Program-made: the position numbers and the translations under genes
In this document: positions 34,636-44,403 of the stretch, piece after piece
Position numbering within the stretch: position 1 is the stretch's first letter
Layout of the letters: the number at the start of each line of letters is the position of its first letter
The notes under the pieces: model-generated
Told to the model about the DNA's origin: nothing
Databases searched by the model: none
Seen by the model: the letters and a program-made list of their open reading frames with translations, nothing else
Assembly (NCBI GenBank): GCA_944474755.1
Contig: OX104116.1
Span: forward strand, 4,653,547 to 4,717,546
DNA: 64,000 bases
Source of the DNA: Limnoperna fortunei
Taxonomy: Eukaryota > Mollusca > Bivalvia > Mytilida > Modiolidae
Reading direction: 5' to 3'

Positions 34636-34771
34636 ACTGGGATTTAAGAAATTATCAATGTGTAAACTCCGGCGACTCACTCACAAGGACTTTATGAAGT
34701 CCAAAGGACGTTATGTCAAATTTGTGAAGGAGTCGCCGGAGTTTACACATTGATAATTTCCTAAAACCCAG
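34636..34771. mobile_element. 136-bp hairpin element
   Basis: Arms ACTGGGATTTAAGAAATTAT and its inverse continue through ACTCCGGCGACTC / GAGTCGCCGGAGT, about 48 bp each with few mismatches, around a short centre with AAGGACTTTATGAAGTCC. A typical miniature inverted-repeat transposon. Confidence 0.7.
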
Positions 34772-36210
34772 TCTTTAAGCCTTGTTGTTCTGTGAAATAA
34801 TCGTTGCCATATTAAAAACAGCAAAAACAGTTACAGAAACCCATCTAGACCTCAAAACGTACCAAGGCCGGAAAGTGTAGGGATATGCAAAACATAGTAC
34901 CAAAGGAATCGCGGTTCTGTAGATATTGATAGGAAAAAACAAAATAAAACACTAAATTGTATTTATATTATATTTATTTGAAATCTTAATCTATTTAATT
35001 GGAAATCATTGGGGCGGAGAAAACATTGTCTCCTCCACCTGACGATACGCTAGGAGGACGCCATATTGTTTACATTGGATACTGAAAGAAGTCCGCTTAG
35101 AGGAAATATCGATATATAAATTATCTGAGAAGACGCAATTTAAGTGTTTGTATCCAATCAAAGCACTTAATATAAATAAATTACAGCATGAATAGAATTA
35201 TAACAATATATCCATTCTTACTCTTATAAAAGCGTGAAAGGTCAGATACCAATACTTTTAAATCTTAGTCCTAATTCTGATTCCGACACCTATAAGGAAA
35301 TGTTGTGTTATGGTGGTTGTGTTTGGTATACCAATGTGGGCTCCCCTACTCGTCATTTTGCTAATGTATTCGAACTGGGCTGAATTTTTAAATAAGAAAC
35401 ACAAACAACTGGCAACATAGTAGAATTTCAGAGTTTGATATTTCTGGGTAGTAATATTTTCAAGCTACCGCTAAAGTAGCAGTTATTGCAGTTTTTTAGT
35501 TTTTGTTGTAGATCAGATATAACTGTATATCTAAAGATTAACACCCCAATTAGGAATTATTGTGATTTTTTTGCATACTTATAATTTGTAAACATAAAAA
35601 TGTGTGTCTCCTGCTATTGAACATATACTGCATGAGTCTCAGAAATACACGCACTTCAAAAAGTACACAAGGTTATAAAAAATATAAAAAATAAATGGAG
35701 CACTATGTGCAAGACAATGTTCGGTTAGTGTTAATCTAAGAAACGTTGTTGGTCACTATACACGTCATCAAAGTTCTGCCTCTTAAGTCAAAAATATATT
35801 ATAACTAAAGAGGGATGATCTTTTTAATTATATTTCAATTGAGAAATGGCAGAACAAATCATGTCAAATTACATTGAAACAATCATCAAAGTATCGCAAA
35901 GAAATAATTGACCATTTTACTATAATATCTAAATACAGCTCAAAATAAAAAAAAACATTACAAAGTATATAACTCAATCTGGTAAAGTGTCTAACTATTC
36001 GTGATTACAACTTTGTTTATGTGAAGGATCTTCAAAATGTCTAAGTATAGATGCATTAAGTTGAAATGTAAAAGTAACTATTTTTTATGACTATTGTCGA
36101 TCATACAACACAACAGTAATAGTCAACGTTCAGTTTATAACAAATGCATATTTAGAGTCACAGTATTGCACCTTTCTGCACCAGTAAATTAACTAGGTGA
36201 GGGTTGTTTG
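34772..36210. other. Intergenic DNA downstream of the STAND-ankyrin gene
   Basis: No open frame or repeat recognised. It should hold the 3' UTR of the minus-strand gene ending at 36211, but I see no convincing AATAAA close to the stop. Confidence 0.4.
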
Positions 36211-36632
36211 TTATGTTTGCCAGGGTGTTCGATCACAAGAATTTTTCAAATTCAAATTGGCCCCTTTATCAATCAGGTAAGAAACTATTTGTAAATGACC
36301 ACCTTCACAGGCTGCTATAAGAGGTGAATATATATAGGTTGTCTGATTAATATCGGATCCCTTTTCAACCAGTAAAATAACTATTGGTAAATTACCACTC
36401 TTACATACTGATATAAGTGGTGAATATTGATTTGTTGTCTGATTAACATTAGCTCCTTGATCAATCAGTAAAGTAACTATTGATAAATCACCACTTATAC
36501 AGGCTGATAGAAGAGGTGAATATTGATTTTGTTGTCTGATTAACATTAGCTCCTTGATCAATCAGTAAGTTACTATTGGGAAATGACCAATTTTACAGGC
36601 TGCTGATAGAGGTGAAGACAAATTAATAAGAG
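36211..36632 (-). pseudogene. Decayed last ankyrin repeats
   Basis: Reading on from LLIEN: a lost base gives TAG at once; the next repeat (LSSPLSAACKIGHFPIVT) sits in another frame; a missing A (CAGTAA-GTTAC against CAGTAAAGTAAC on the plus strand) and an extra T (GATTTTGTTG against GATTTGTTG) shift it twice more. Three clean repeats follow to the final stop at 36211. Confidence 0.6.
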
Positions 36633-39597
36633 CTAATTTTCAATCAGTAAAGTGACTATTGGCACACAACCACTTTGACAGGCTGATGTTAGAGGCGTAT
36701 TTCGTTTTGTTTTCTGATTAACGCTAGCTCCTTTATCAATCAGAAAAGAAACTGTAGATAAATGACCACTTATACAGGCGGATATTAAAGGTGAATACAT
36801 ATCTGTTGTTTGATTTACATCAGCTCCTTGATCAACCAGTAAAGTAACAGTTGGCAAATGACCACCTTTACACGCTACTGACAAAGGTGAATACATGTCT
36901 GAAATTTGATTAATGTAAACGCCTTTTTCAATCAGTAAAGTCACTAATTTTAAATGACCACCTCTGCAGGCTGATATAAAAGGGGAATGTTGTTTTGTTG
37001 CCTTATTAACATTTGCTCCTTTATCAATCAGTAAAGAAACTAATTGTAAATGACCACCTTCACATGCTGATATTAGAGGTGAATACATATGTGTTGTCTG
37101 ATTAACATCAGCTCCTTTATCCGTCAGTAAAGTTACTATTGGTAAATAACTAAACCTACAGGCTGATATAAGTGGTGAATACATCCGTGTTGTCTTATTA
37201 ACAGTAGCTCCTTTAGCAATCAGTAAAGTAACTATTGGTAAATGATTACCTTTACAGGCTGATATGAGAGGTGAATACGACCATGTTGCATGATTGACAT
37301 CAGCTCCCTGATCAATCAAGGACTTAACTATTGGTAAATGACCACCAATACAGGCTGCTATAAGAGGAGAATATGTGTCTACTGTTTGATTAAGTTTAGC
37401 TCCATTTTGAATCAGTAAACTAACAATTGGTAAATGACCATCTCGACAGGCTGATATTAGAGGCGAATAACAACGTGTTTCTTGATTAACATCAGCTCCC
37501 TTATGAATCAGTAAAGTAACTATTGGTAAATTCCCACCTTTACAGGCTGACATTAGTGGTGAATATATCCATGCTGTGCGATTAAAATCAGCTCCTTTAT
37601 CAATTAGTAAAGTAACAATTGGTAAATGACCATCTATACAGGCTGATATTAAAGGTGAATACATGTCTGTTGTCTGATTTATATCAGCACCTTTATTTAT
37701 CAGTAAAGTAACTATGGATAAATGACCACCTTTACATGCTGATATAAGTGGTGAATAGTCATCTGTTTTCTGATTAATATCAGCCCCATTATCAATCAAT
37801 AAAGTAACTATTGGTAAATGACCCCGAGTACATGCTTCTATTAATGGCGATGATTTTGCAGCAAAATAATTAGATGTAATAGTGTTCACATGAGCACCCA
37901 TGTTAATCAGATCTTTTGCAATATCTTCATTTCCACCATAGCATGAAGATTGTAATAGCTCGTCATGATTGATATTGACATCGGATTTATGTTCTAATAA
38001 AAAGCAGAAGACATCATAATAACCTGCCTTACAAATTATGTTAAGTGCTGTTTCCAGGTCATAACATGACATTTTACGGTGAACTGGGTCTAACAATTTT
38101 ATATTATTATTTTCTCTCTAAACTTCTGAAACTTCATTTGATCGTAGTTTAACACATGAGTATAGTCTCCATTTTTCCAGATTTTTATACTTCTTTGGAA
38201 AAATTCAGCTTCATTGTTCCTCGTTATAATAACCTTAAATTGATCATAGTTTTCATTCAAACTTTCTAATTGAGTTCTCTCCCCTAACATTGAGGCCTTG
38301 GCATGTTTGATCAAAATCTTCTGTTGGTTGCTTCCATAATAGTGACAAAGAAAATCAAACATTTTGTCATGAATGACTGTAAAAAATACTTTGTAGTATT
38401 TTTCTTTTGTATCATGTTCTAAAATGCTCTCAGTTTTTTTAACATATGTTCCAACAAGTGACTCTAGTTGTGATTTGACATACATAGTAGATGTTCCTAT
38501 ATTTACACCACAGTGATCAAGAATTGTTTGAAATTCCTGTCTCCAAGGACCATGATCCTGTTCAAAAAAAGACTCTTCCATTTTTCCGTTATGTAAAATA
38601 CAAAGGAATAATGCAAACCATTTAGTTTTATCAAAGTCAATTTCCATCGAGTTTAGTTCCGTAGTGTAAATATCAAACGGATGACTTAGGAAGTCGCGCA
38701 CATTGGCCGGTGAATTTTGTTTACACAAAAAATACGTAAGCGGTAAAAATTCGCATTTTTCTAAAACATCTCTGCAACTATCAACATCTACCTCGTCTAA
38801 ATATTGTAAAGCAATTTGTGTTTTCTCTTGAATTGTCAAAGAATTCTCATCACTTGTTAAATCAATGCTGCCTGATTTCAACAAATATATATTTTGAAAC
38901 TGTTTTTCTAAGAAAACCTGTAACCTACAAGATGAAAGGACCTTTGTCTTCTTATCACTTAAAATACTTATAATATTTTGTTGATGCCTAATCCATTCTC
39001 CAACATCATATCGATTGATTGCATATCTCCCACAAACATCATCAAAAACAAACACCTGCAGATGATCTTTTTTATAGTGAGTTTTTATTTCCTGAGGACT
39101 TGTACACGGAAAAACGGTGTATCCCTGACTTCTGTGTAGTAACAATGCTATATGATGTATTATTGCTGACTTCCCCATACCTGGTTTACCTGTGACTGTA
39201 ATAGAAGGATTGGTTTGTAGCTTCTGAAGAATTTCGTCGACAACATGAGTCTTTACAAATATTTTATCTAGCTCTTCCCATTCTTCAATTTCTTTCCCAT
39301 GAGCATCTGTTAAACAATAATACAAAAATAGCAGTAAGTAATTTTTAAGAACTGAAGTTTTATTTTCCTGTATAAGTGTTGACCATTGCTCGTTTTATAT
39401 GAGGTGTAAAAGCCCTTCATACTAAACATGCATGAAAAGCGCTTAACATGCGATGGATTGAATCGTTCCTCTGATTGTTTTTTAAAATCAGTAAGCAACA
39501 AGAATTGTCCGTTAGTGTCAAACGAATGATCTTGAAAGAATGTGTGGTCTTCGGATCCGAGCTTTATTGGGTTATGTAGAAACAATTGGTCAGTCAT
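36211..39597 (-). CDS. STAND NTPase with ankyrin repeats (nSTAND3-like), frame-damaged
   Basis: Two coding exons: 39423-39597 (ATG 39597, donor A|GTATGA, phase 1) and 39306 down to the ankyrin array (acceptor TTTAACAG, phase 1). Domains: about 58 N-terminal residues of unknown kind; a P-loop NTPase with Walker A GKPGMGKS (about residues 98-105), Walker B VFVFDDVCG (about 143-151) and the SSCRLQVF sensor-like motif; then about 19 ankyrin repeats of 32 residues (consensus YSPLISACKGGHLPIVTLLI). The layout resembles mollusc nSTAND3-ankyrin proteins, proposed as intracellular sensors; no HEPN domain precedes it here. Lesions: a -1 frameshift in an A/T run near 38103-38117 between the NTPase and ankyrins, and at least three single-base indels at about 36630, 36570 and 36523. 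It may be a recent pseudogene, or the indels may be assembly errors. Weaker donors would give other intron 1 borders. Confidence 0.65.
36633..38096 (-). CDS. Ankyrin-repeat part of the STAND gene (15 repeats in one frame)
   Basis: Two diverged repeats (SCYDLETALNIICKAGYY..., then DELLQSSCYGGNEDIAKDLI) are followed by thirteen regular ones at 96-bp spacing. The regular repeats lack one residue compared with the usual 33 and have YSPL in place of TPLH, so the conserved TPLH His is missing. The repeats are more alike at the 3' side, which suggests recent tandem growth. The frame opens only behind a TAG at 38118-38120 and has no ATG, showing it is a continuation of the NTPase frame broken by a 1-base deletion. 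Confidence 0.7.
   Translation of the reverse strand: MLDPVHRKMSCYDLETALNIICKAGYYDVFCFLLEHKSDVNINHDELLQSSCYGGNEDIAKDLINMGAHVNTITSNYFAAKSSPLIEACTRGHLPIVTLLIDNGADINQKTDDYSPLISACKGGHLSIVTLLINKGADINQTTDMYSPLISACIDGHLPIVTLLIDKGADFNRTAWIYSPLMSACKGGNLPIVTLLIHKGADVNQETRCYSPLISACRDGHLPIVSLLIQNGAKLNQTVDTYSPLIAACIGGHLPIVKSLIDQGADVNHATWSYSPLISACKGNHLPIVTLLIAKGATVNKTTRMYSPLISACRFSYLPIVTLLTDKGADVNQTTHMYSPLISACEGGHLQLVSLLIDKGANVNKATKQHSPFISACRGGHLKLVTLLIEKGVYINQISDMYSPLSVACKGGHLPTVTLLVDQGADVNQTTDMYSPLISACISGHLSTVSFLIDKGASVNQKTKRNTPLTSACQSGCVPIVTLLIEN
38099..39306 (-). CDS. STAND NTPase exon
   Basis: Open from the acceptor at 39307 to TAA at 38099. Besides the Walker motifs it contains a helical region with many Phe/Trp/Lys residues and ends NYDQMKFQKFREK, resembling, from memory, the segment just before repeats in nSTAND3 proteins. 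The frame upstream of the acceptor (MYYCLT) is intronic. Confidence 0.65.
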
Positions 39598-39644
39598 ATG
39601 ATTTACTTTATGCTAATCAGATTTCGAAGATTCAATTAAATTAC

Positions 39645-39658
39645 ACCTTATATAGTAA
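39645..39658 (-). promoter_or_regulatory. TATA box of the STAND-ankyrin gene
   Basis: CTATATAAGG on the minus strand, about 50 bp upstream of ATG 39597; a start site about 28 bp downstream would leave a 5' UTR of some 20-30 nt. No other TATA motif lies nearer. Confidence 0.45.
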
Positions 39659-39750
39659 TATTTAATATTTACACATACGTGGTGGATTTGTTGTTTAGTA
39701 TATAAGTATATTTTTGTCTTTGTAGATAAATTGATAAAGACAAAAATATA

Positions 39751-40685
39751 CTGTGGTTTCATTTATTTTCGTGGGTATCAATTTTCGTGGTTGGGGGAAA
39801 AAAGACATTTCGTTGGATTCTTAAATTCGTGGTTCGCGGAATCGAAATAATAAAAAAATGAAAGATAGGGGAATTGCTTACAAAATGACTGGTATTCACA
39901 GTGTTAGTCTGTACATTTTCTAATACGTCATTTTCAAGACATAATCGCTCTCGGGAGGTGACAATTGTAATTCTGATCACGAGATTTCATAGACATTAAC
40001 GGTACTGTAGTGGAAAGCGGCAACATTTTGACCGTTTTATTTTTAAAGGAACATAAAGTAATCAAGATTGAAAAGAATTTGATTAGTATCCGTAAATATA
40101 ATTAATAAACATGTCATTTTATGAAAACAATCTAATTAAACAGTTCATTGTAAATCCGTCGTACATTCCCTGGGGCAAAGATTAAGTTTGTTTGTTTGAC
40201 AATAAACTTGACGATATAATTAGTGTTTTTTAAAGATAGAAATCAGTATAAAAGGTGTTAAAAATAGATTGCTTTATCGATCGTTATTTCAATTAAGAAA
40301 GTTACTTTAATATTTGTGTATACATGAACACTTTACAACAAAAAGGCACAACAGGAAGTACGTTCATTACTGACGGGATTACGCAATTACAAATAACAAC
40401 GATGTGTTTTTTATCAATATTATTTTTGTTTAGTGTCATAAACACAATGAAGTTGTTCGTAAATCAAAATTGTCATATCTATCGAAAACATCAATATAAC
40501 GATGCACCTTGAACGTCAGTCGTCATTATCCAGGTAACAACCGTCCCATAGCAGGTTCTCATGTCGGCTTACCATCATTATAGATTTCTGGAGGTCATTA
40601 TTCGTTGAATTGTTAATTTCGTGGTTTGTCCCCACCCACGAAAACGACGAAAATTGATATCCCACGAATAAAAATGAAACCACAG
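39751..40685. mobile_element. TIR element (CTGTGGTTTCATT family), 935 bp, TA duplication
   Basis: Left end CTGTGGTTTCATTTATTTTC then GTGGGTATCAATTTTCGTGG; right end is the inverse (CCACGAATAAAAATGAAACCACAG). The arms are about 45 bp, flanked on both sides by TA, as expected for a TA-targeting DNA transposon. The inside codes nothing recognisable. It lies just upstream of the STAND gene promoter. Confidence 0.75.
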
Positions 40686-41396
40686 TACTTATAAATTAAA
40701 CAAAAATAAATTTTTTGAAAATAATGCTTTAAGTTTTGTTTCCATTCTTTTCTATAATGTGTATGTAGTTTTTTAATTACATTTATGTAATGTACTAGGA
40801 GTTCAAATTGTGTTATCACTTTCCACCTGCAGTCCAGACATTTATGTATAATATTATATAATCTCTATTTTGTAATCCGTATAGTTGTTTTATAAAATAG
40901 GAATATATTTGTCATCCAACTGCAGTCGCATATAAGGGATGCTTGCTTAATCAGTTAATACGATGCGAATTAGTCAGTTAATTTACTGTTCATAAGGTAA
41001 ACATTACAGCTGTGCGAGAGTAAAGGGTCATTTTATCTATTCCTCGTCGGAAGCACGTTTCGTAAAGGGTCGAAATGTGTTCGAAAGCTTATTTGTATTT
41101 ATATTATCATTATAGGTCTCATTGCGTTTACCTTTAAACAGGTGGTAACGATTTAAATGCCAAACATGATCCTGGTAAGTGAGCTAAAGACAGTATGGTG
41201 TTTGCAGATAAACTTATTACATTAAAAGGGTTCAACACCTGATTGTCGGGTATTCAGTTAAACTGGTAAACAATTACAATAAAAAAAGTTGTTGTGGATA
41301 ATGATGAGTTGAATCAAAATGTGTGAAAATGTAAAGAATTAGTATATTGGCAAGACAGATGAAAAAAACCCAGTTTTTTTCTGCAATCGACAATAT

Positions 41397-42390
41397 ACAA
41401 CCAGTGTGGACACGGAAAAATGTCATAATAAACAATAAATAGAAATAATTTTATCAATATGAAAAATACAATGCATGGTTACAAATAAACGGACCTAATC
41501 AAAAAACTTTAACTTAGTCACTGGACAGTGAAATTGAGGTCATGGTCAGTTGAAACCTACGAGACACTCATGTACTAATCATTAGCAATCTATATATCAA
41601 ATATTTATTGAGGTTAAGGTCAAGGTCAGGTGACACCTGCCAGACAGTCAGGTACTCTTCATCAGCAACCTGTATACCAAATATTGTCACCCTACTATGC
41701 TTAGTTACAGAGGAACTGCCCTAATACAAAAACTTTAACGAAGTCGCTGGACCGTGAAATTGAAATCAAGGTCAGGTGACACCTACCATACAAGCATACA
41801 CTATTCATCAGCAACCTATATACCTAAAATTGTCATCCTATAATGCGTGGTTACAGAGGAATTGCCGTAACCCAAAAACGTTAACGTAGTCGCTGGACCG
41901 TAAAATTGAGGTTAACGTCAGGTGACACCTACCAGACAGTCATGCACTATTCATCAGCAACCTATATACCCAAGATTGTCATCCTACCATACGTTGTTAC
42001 AGAGGAACTGCGGTAACACAAAAACTTTAATGTAATTGCTGGACAAAGAAATTGAGGTCAAGGTCAGGTGACACCTACCAGTCAGTCATGAACTATTCAT
42101 CAGCAACCTTTATACCAAATATTGTCATCATACCATGCGTGGTTACAGAGGAACTGCCGTAACCAAAAAACTTAAACGTAGTCGCTGGACCGTAAAATTG
42201 AGGTCAAGGTCATGTGGCTGACTGGCAAGTACTCATCATAAGCTACCACTGGACTAAATTTGACGGACCTAGGGCTTCGGCTTAAAAAATATTAAGCAAG
42301 ATGTCCAAGTGTTTACGCCGCCGCCGCCGGATTCCAATACATATGTGTCGCCTCCAGCGACTGTCGTCGCAGGCGAGACAAAAATGCTAG
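41397..42390 (+). mobile_element. Tandem-repeat-bearing element A (146-bp monomers, terminal hairpin)
   Basis: Starts GTGTGGACACGGAAAAATGTC, contains about five and a half 146-bp monomers (GCTGGACCGTGAAATTGAGG anchors at 41746, 41892, 42038 and 42184), then a GCCGCCGCC run and the hairpin GTCGCCTCCAGCGAC / GTCGTCGCAGGCGAGAC (42345-42379), and CTAG 8 bp further. The layout (ends, internal minisatellite, 3' hairpin) recalls bivalve pearl-like elements and Helitron-type non-autonomous elements. Copy B is at 50014. Confidence 0.6.
41500..42240 (+). repeat. 146-bp tandem array A
   Basis: Monomers contain CAGGTGACACCTACCAGACA, a CAGCAACCTATATACC stretch and GTTACAGAGGAACTGCC. The four full anchors are exactly 146 bp apart; the first monomer is truncated. 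Confidence 0.85.
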
Positions 42391-42626
42391 ATATGTCAAT
42401 GCAGAAGTTGGGAGCCATGAACGTTGCCGACTATAGATATTTACATAATCACCTTGCATTGTGATTCGCTAGCAAGTCGTTTACATCAGGCTTTATCCAC
42501 GGCTTATAACAAATTCATACTTTTGATTGGTTTGTTACCCGTCGGGACAAATCCCATGCCCCCGGCTGAGTTGCTAACGTGGTAGGGTGTATTGTTTTGT
42601 GCGTTGCTTATGTATGTTCTTGAGTA

Positions 42627-42871
42627 CAGATAATATATAAGGAACGCAATATTTCGCTCTACCGAACGTCATCCACATGTAGAATACTCAACTATTTATG
42701 CCACAACAGTAATATGAACACCAAAAATATTTTGGATCCCTCAGCATCAGTATACATGTTTTGTATAAAGTGAACAAAAACATATTTTCTATTATTTGAA
42801 TTTTTGATTCAGTCAACGCCCGATAAAGCTCTTGGGTAGAGCAAAATATTGCGTTCCTTATATATTATCTG
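42627..42871. mobile_element. 245-bp miniature inverted-repeat element
   Basis: Left arm CAGATAATATATAAGGAACG then CAATATTTCGCTCTACC; right arm GGTAGAGCAAAATATTGCG then TTCCTTATATATTATCTG. The arms are about 37 bp, nearly perfect. Confidence 0.75.
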
Positions 42872-43529
42872 CACATAGTAGTGTTGTTATAATTATTTGT
42901 ATTAGACAACTATATTTATTTTATTTGTAATTGTTGCATCTGACTGATCCAGCACTTCTTTAAGTGTTTCTTGTAAAAAATGTAGACAGACTGACCAACT
43001 AGCTTGAACAAGTAACAGCACGGCACATTTTACCAGGAATATTACAAGGACATTGTGGCATGCACAAAGAAATATTGCAGACTTACACTAGTGTGTCCGC
43101 TACCACCTGAATATTGCCTTCTTTGTTTAGGATTCCCACATTACACTGAAGTCCACACATACAAAGTTTTACTGATGGCTAAATATACAACCAAACCTCT
43201 AATATTCATCATCATAACAAAATTCCGACCCACATAAATACCTTGATTCATTCTTAATTTAAAAAGGACATAAATCAAATGTGGATGCATAAAAATTTTA
43301 AGGATTGAAGGAGATTCTTTGATCCAGATCTCTTTTATTTTAACAGTATGAAACATTGGATTTTCCCACATTGTACATCACCTTTTCACTTATTAAAGCC
43401 ACGATTTGCACAACTGATTTAACGTTGCTGCCATAAAAAGAGCTAAATGCTAATGCAAATATGTGGTTTTAGGTCAAACCCCCTGCGACATACTTTGCGA
43501 TCAATGAATCTAAAGCTAAAACGAATTTC

Positions 43530-44040
43530 AGGGTGACCCAATCATTGAAATGCTTAGTTTTCAACATATTCGTTCAGTTTGGTAGACTTGTTTTTCAACA
43601 GACAATTGGTATTGCAATGGGCACCAATTATGCATCGTTGCTTAATTTTTTCTCAATTAATATCAAGCGGACTTGTCAATTTTAGATATGAAAGACTGCA
43701 AATTAGCACAACCCTTTCTCAACTTCCGTCAAATTGACGATGCAGTTGAACCAAACAATCGATTTATTGACTTTCCACATCGTATGTATCCAAACGAGCA
43801 TAAGGTTCAGGATACCACTGACACTGATAGATCCGTTTCATATTTTGATATACATTCCAAAATCGATACTCCAGGAAGACGTTCTACTAAACTCTATGAC
43901 AAACTTAATAAACTTTACAAAAGTCAACTTTCTCTTCTTGTGTTCCTTACGATACAGCATAATGAGATTACATTGATACGTTACCTCAGAGTTTCCACGA
44001 TTCCCTTGATCGGTGTTGGTCACGCCATTCAATTAAACAT
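43530..44040 (+). pseudogene. Reverse-transcriptase fragment (Penelope-like, uncertain)
   Basis: Broken frames read QQTIGIAMGTNYASLL, then LAQPFLNFRQIDD, then DTTDTDRSVSYFDIHSKID and STKLYDKLN. This resembles a repetitive invertebrate RT family with GIPMGTNCAPLLADLFL and FRYIDD blocks that I associate with Penelope-like elements. The active-site block is altered (RQIDDA), there are frameshifts on both sides and most of the element is missing, so it is inactive. Confidence 0.5.
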
Positions 44041-44403
44041 CAAACTCATTGTTTCAATTATGTTGTTAAAATATTATGTACACCGAATAATCCACACGTG
44101 GATATAATTGACAAAAGTGCATGCGGTACCAATGGTAATGTCCTCCAAGCAGGTTGTTTGACAAAATAAAAGATAATGCCTCCCCTTTTCAGTTGAAAAT
44201 GACAAATGTTATCAAAGTAATTCTTCAAAAGCCAAAACCAAAAGAAATATAAGTTCATTCGTTCTGCCAGACAAATAATAGGGTTTTCCTTAAATGCAAT
44301 TTAAAGTAACACAACTTCGTTAAATAACCTTTAAACAATATTAATAATTTGTCATTAAAATAAATACATCTATAAACGACTTAGATATAAATTAAAACAA
44401 GAA

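Noticed and set aside
39310..39597. Single 95-codon gene on the minus strand
   Set aside because: Its first 58 codons fit better as exon 1 of the STAND gene, ending at A|GTATGA in the phase required by the acceptor at 39307; the remainder reads through intron.
41397..42390. Firm Helitron assignment from the 3' hairpin plus CTAG
   Set aside because: CTAG is present only in copy A, the next base is A where T is expected, and copy B shows hints of terminal inverted repeats. Left as an open question.
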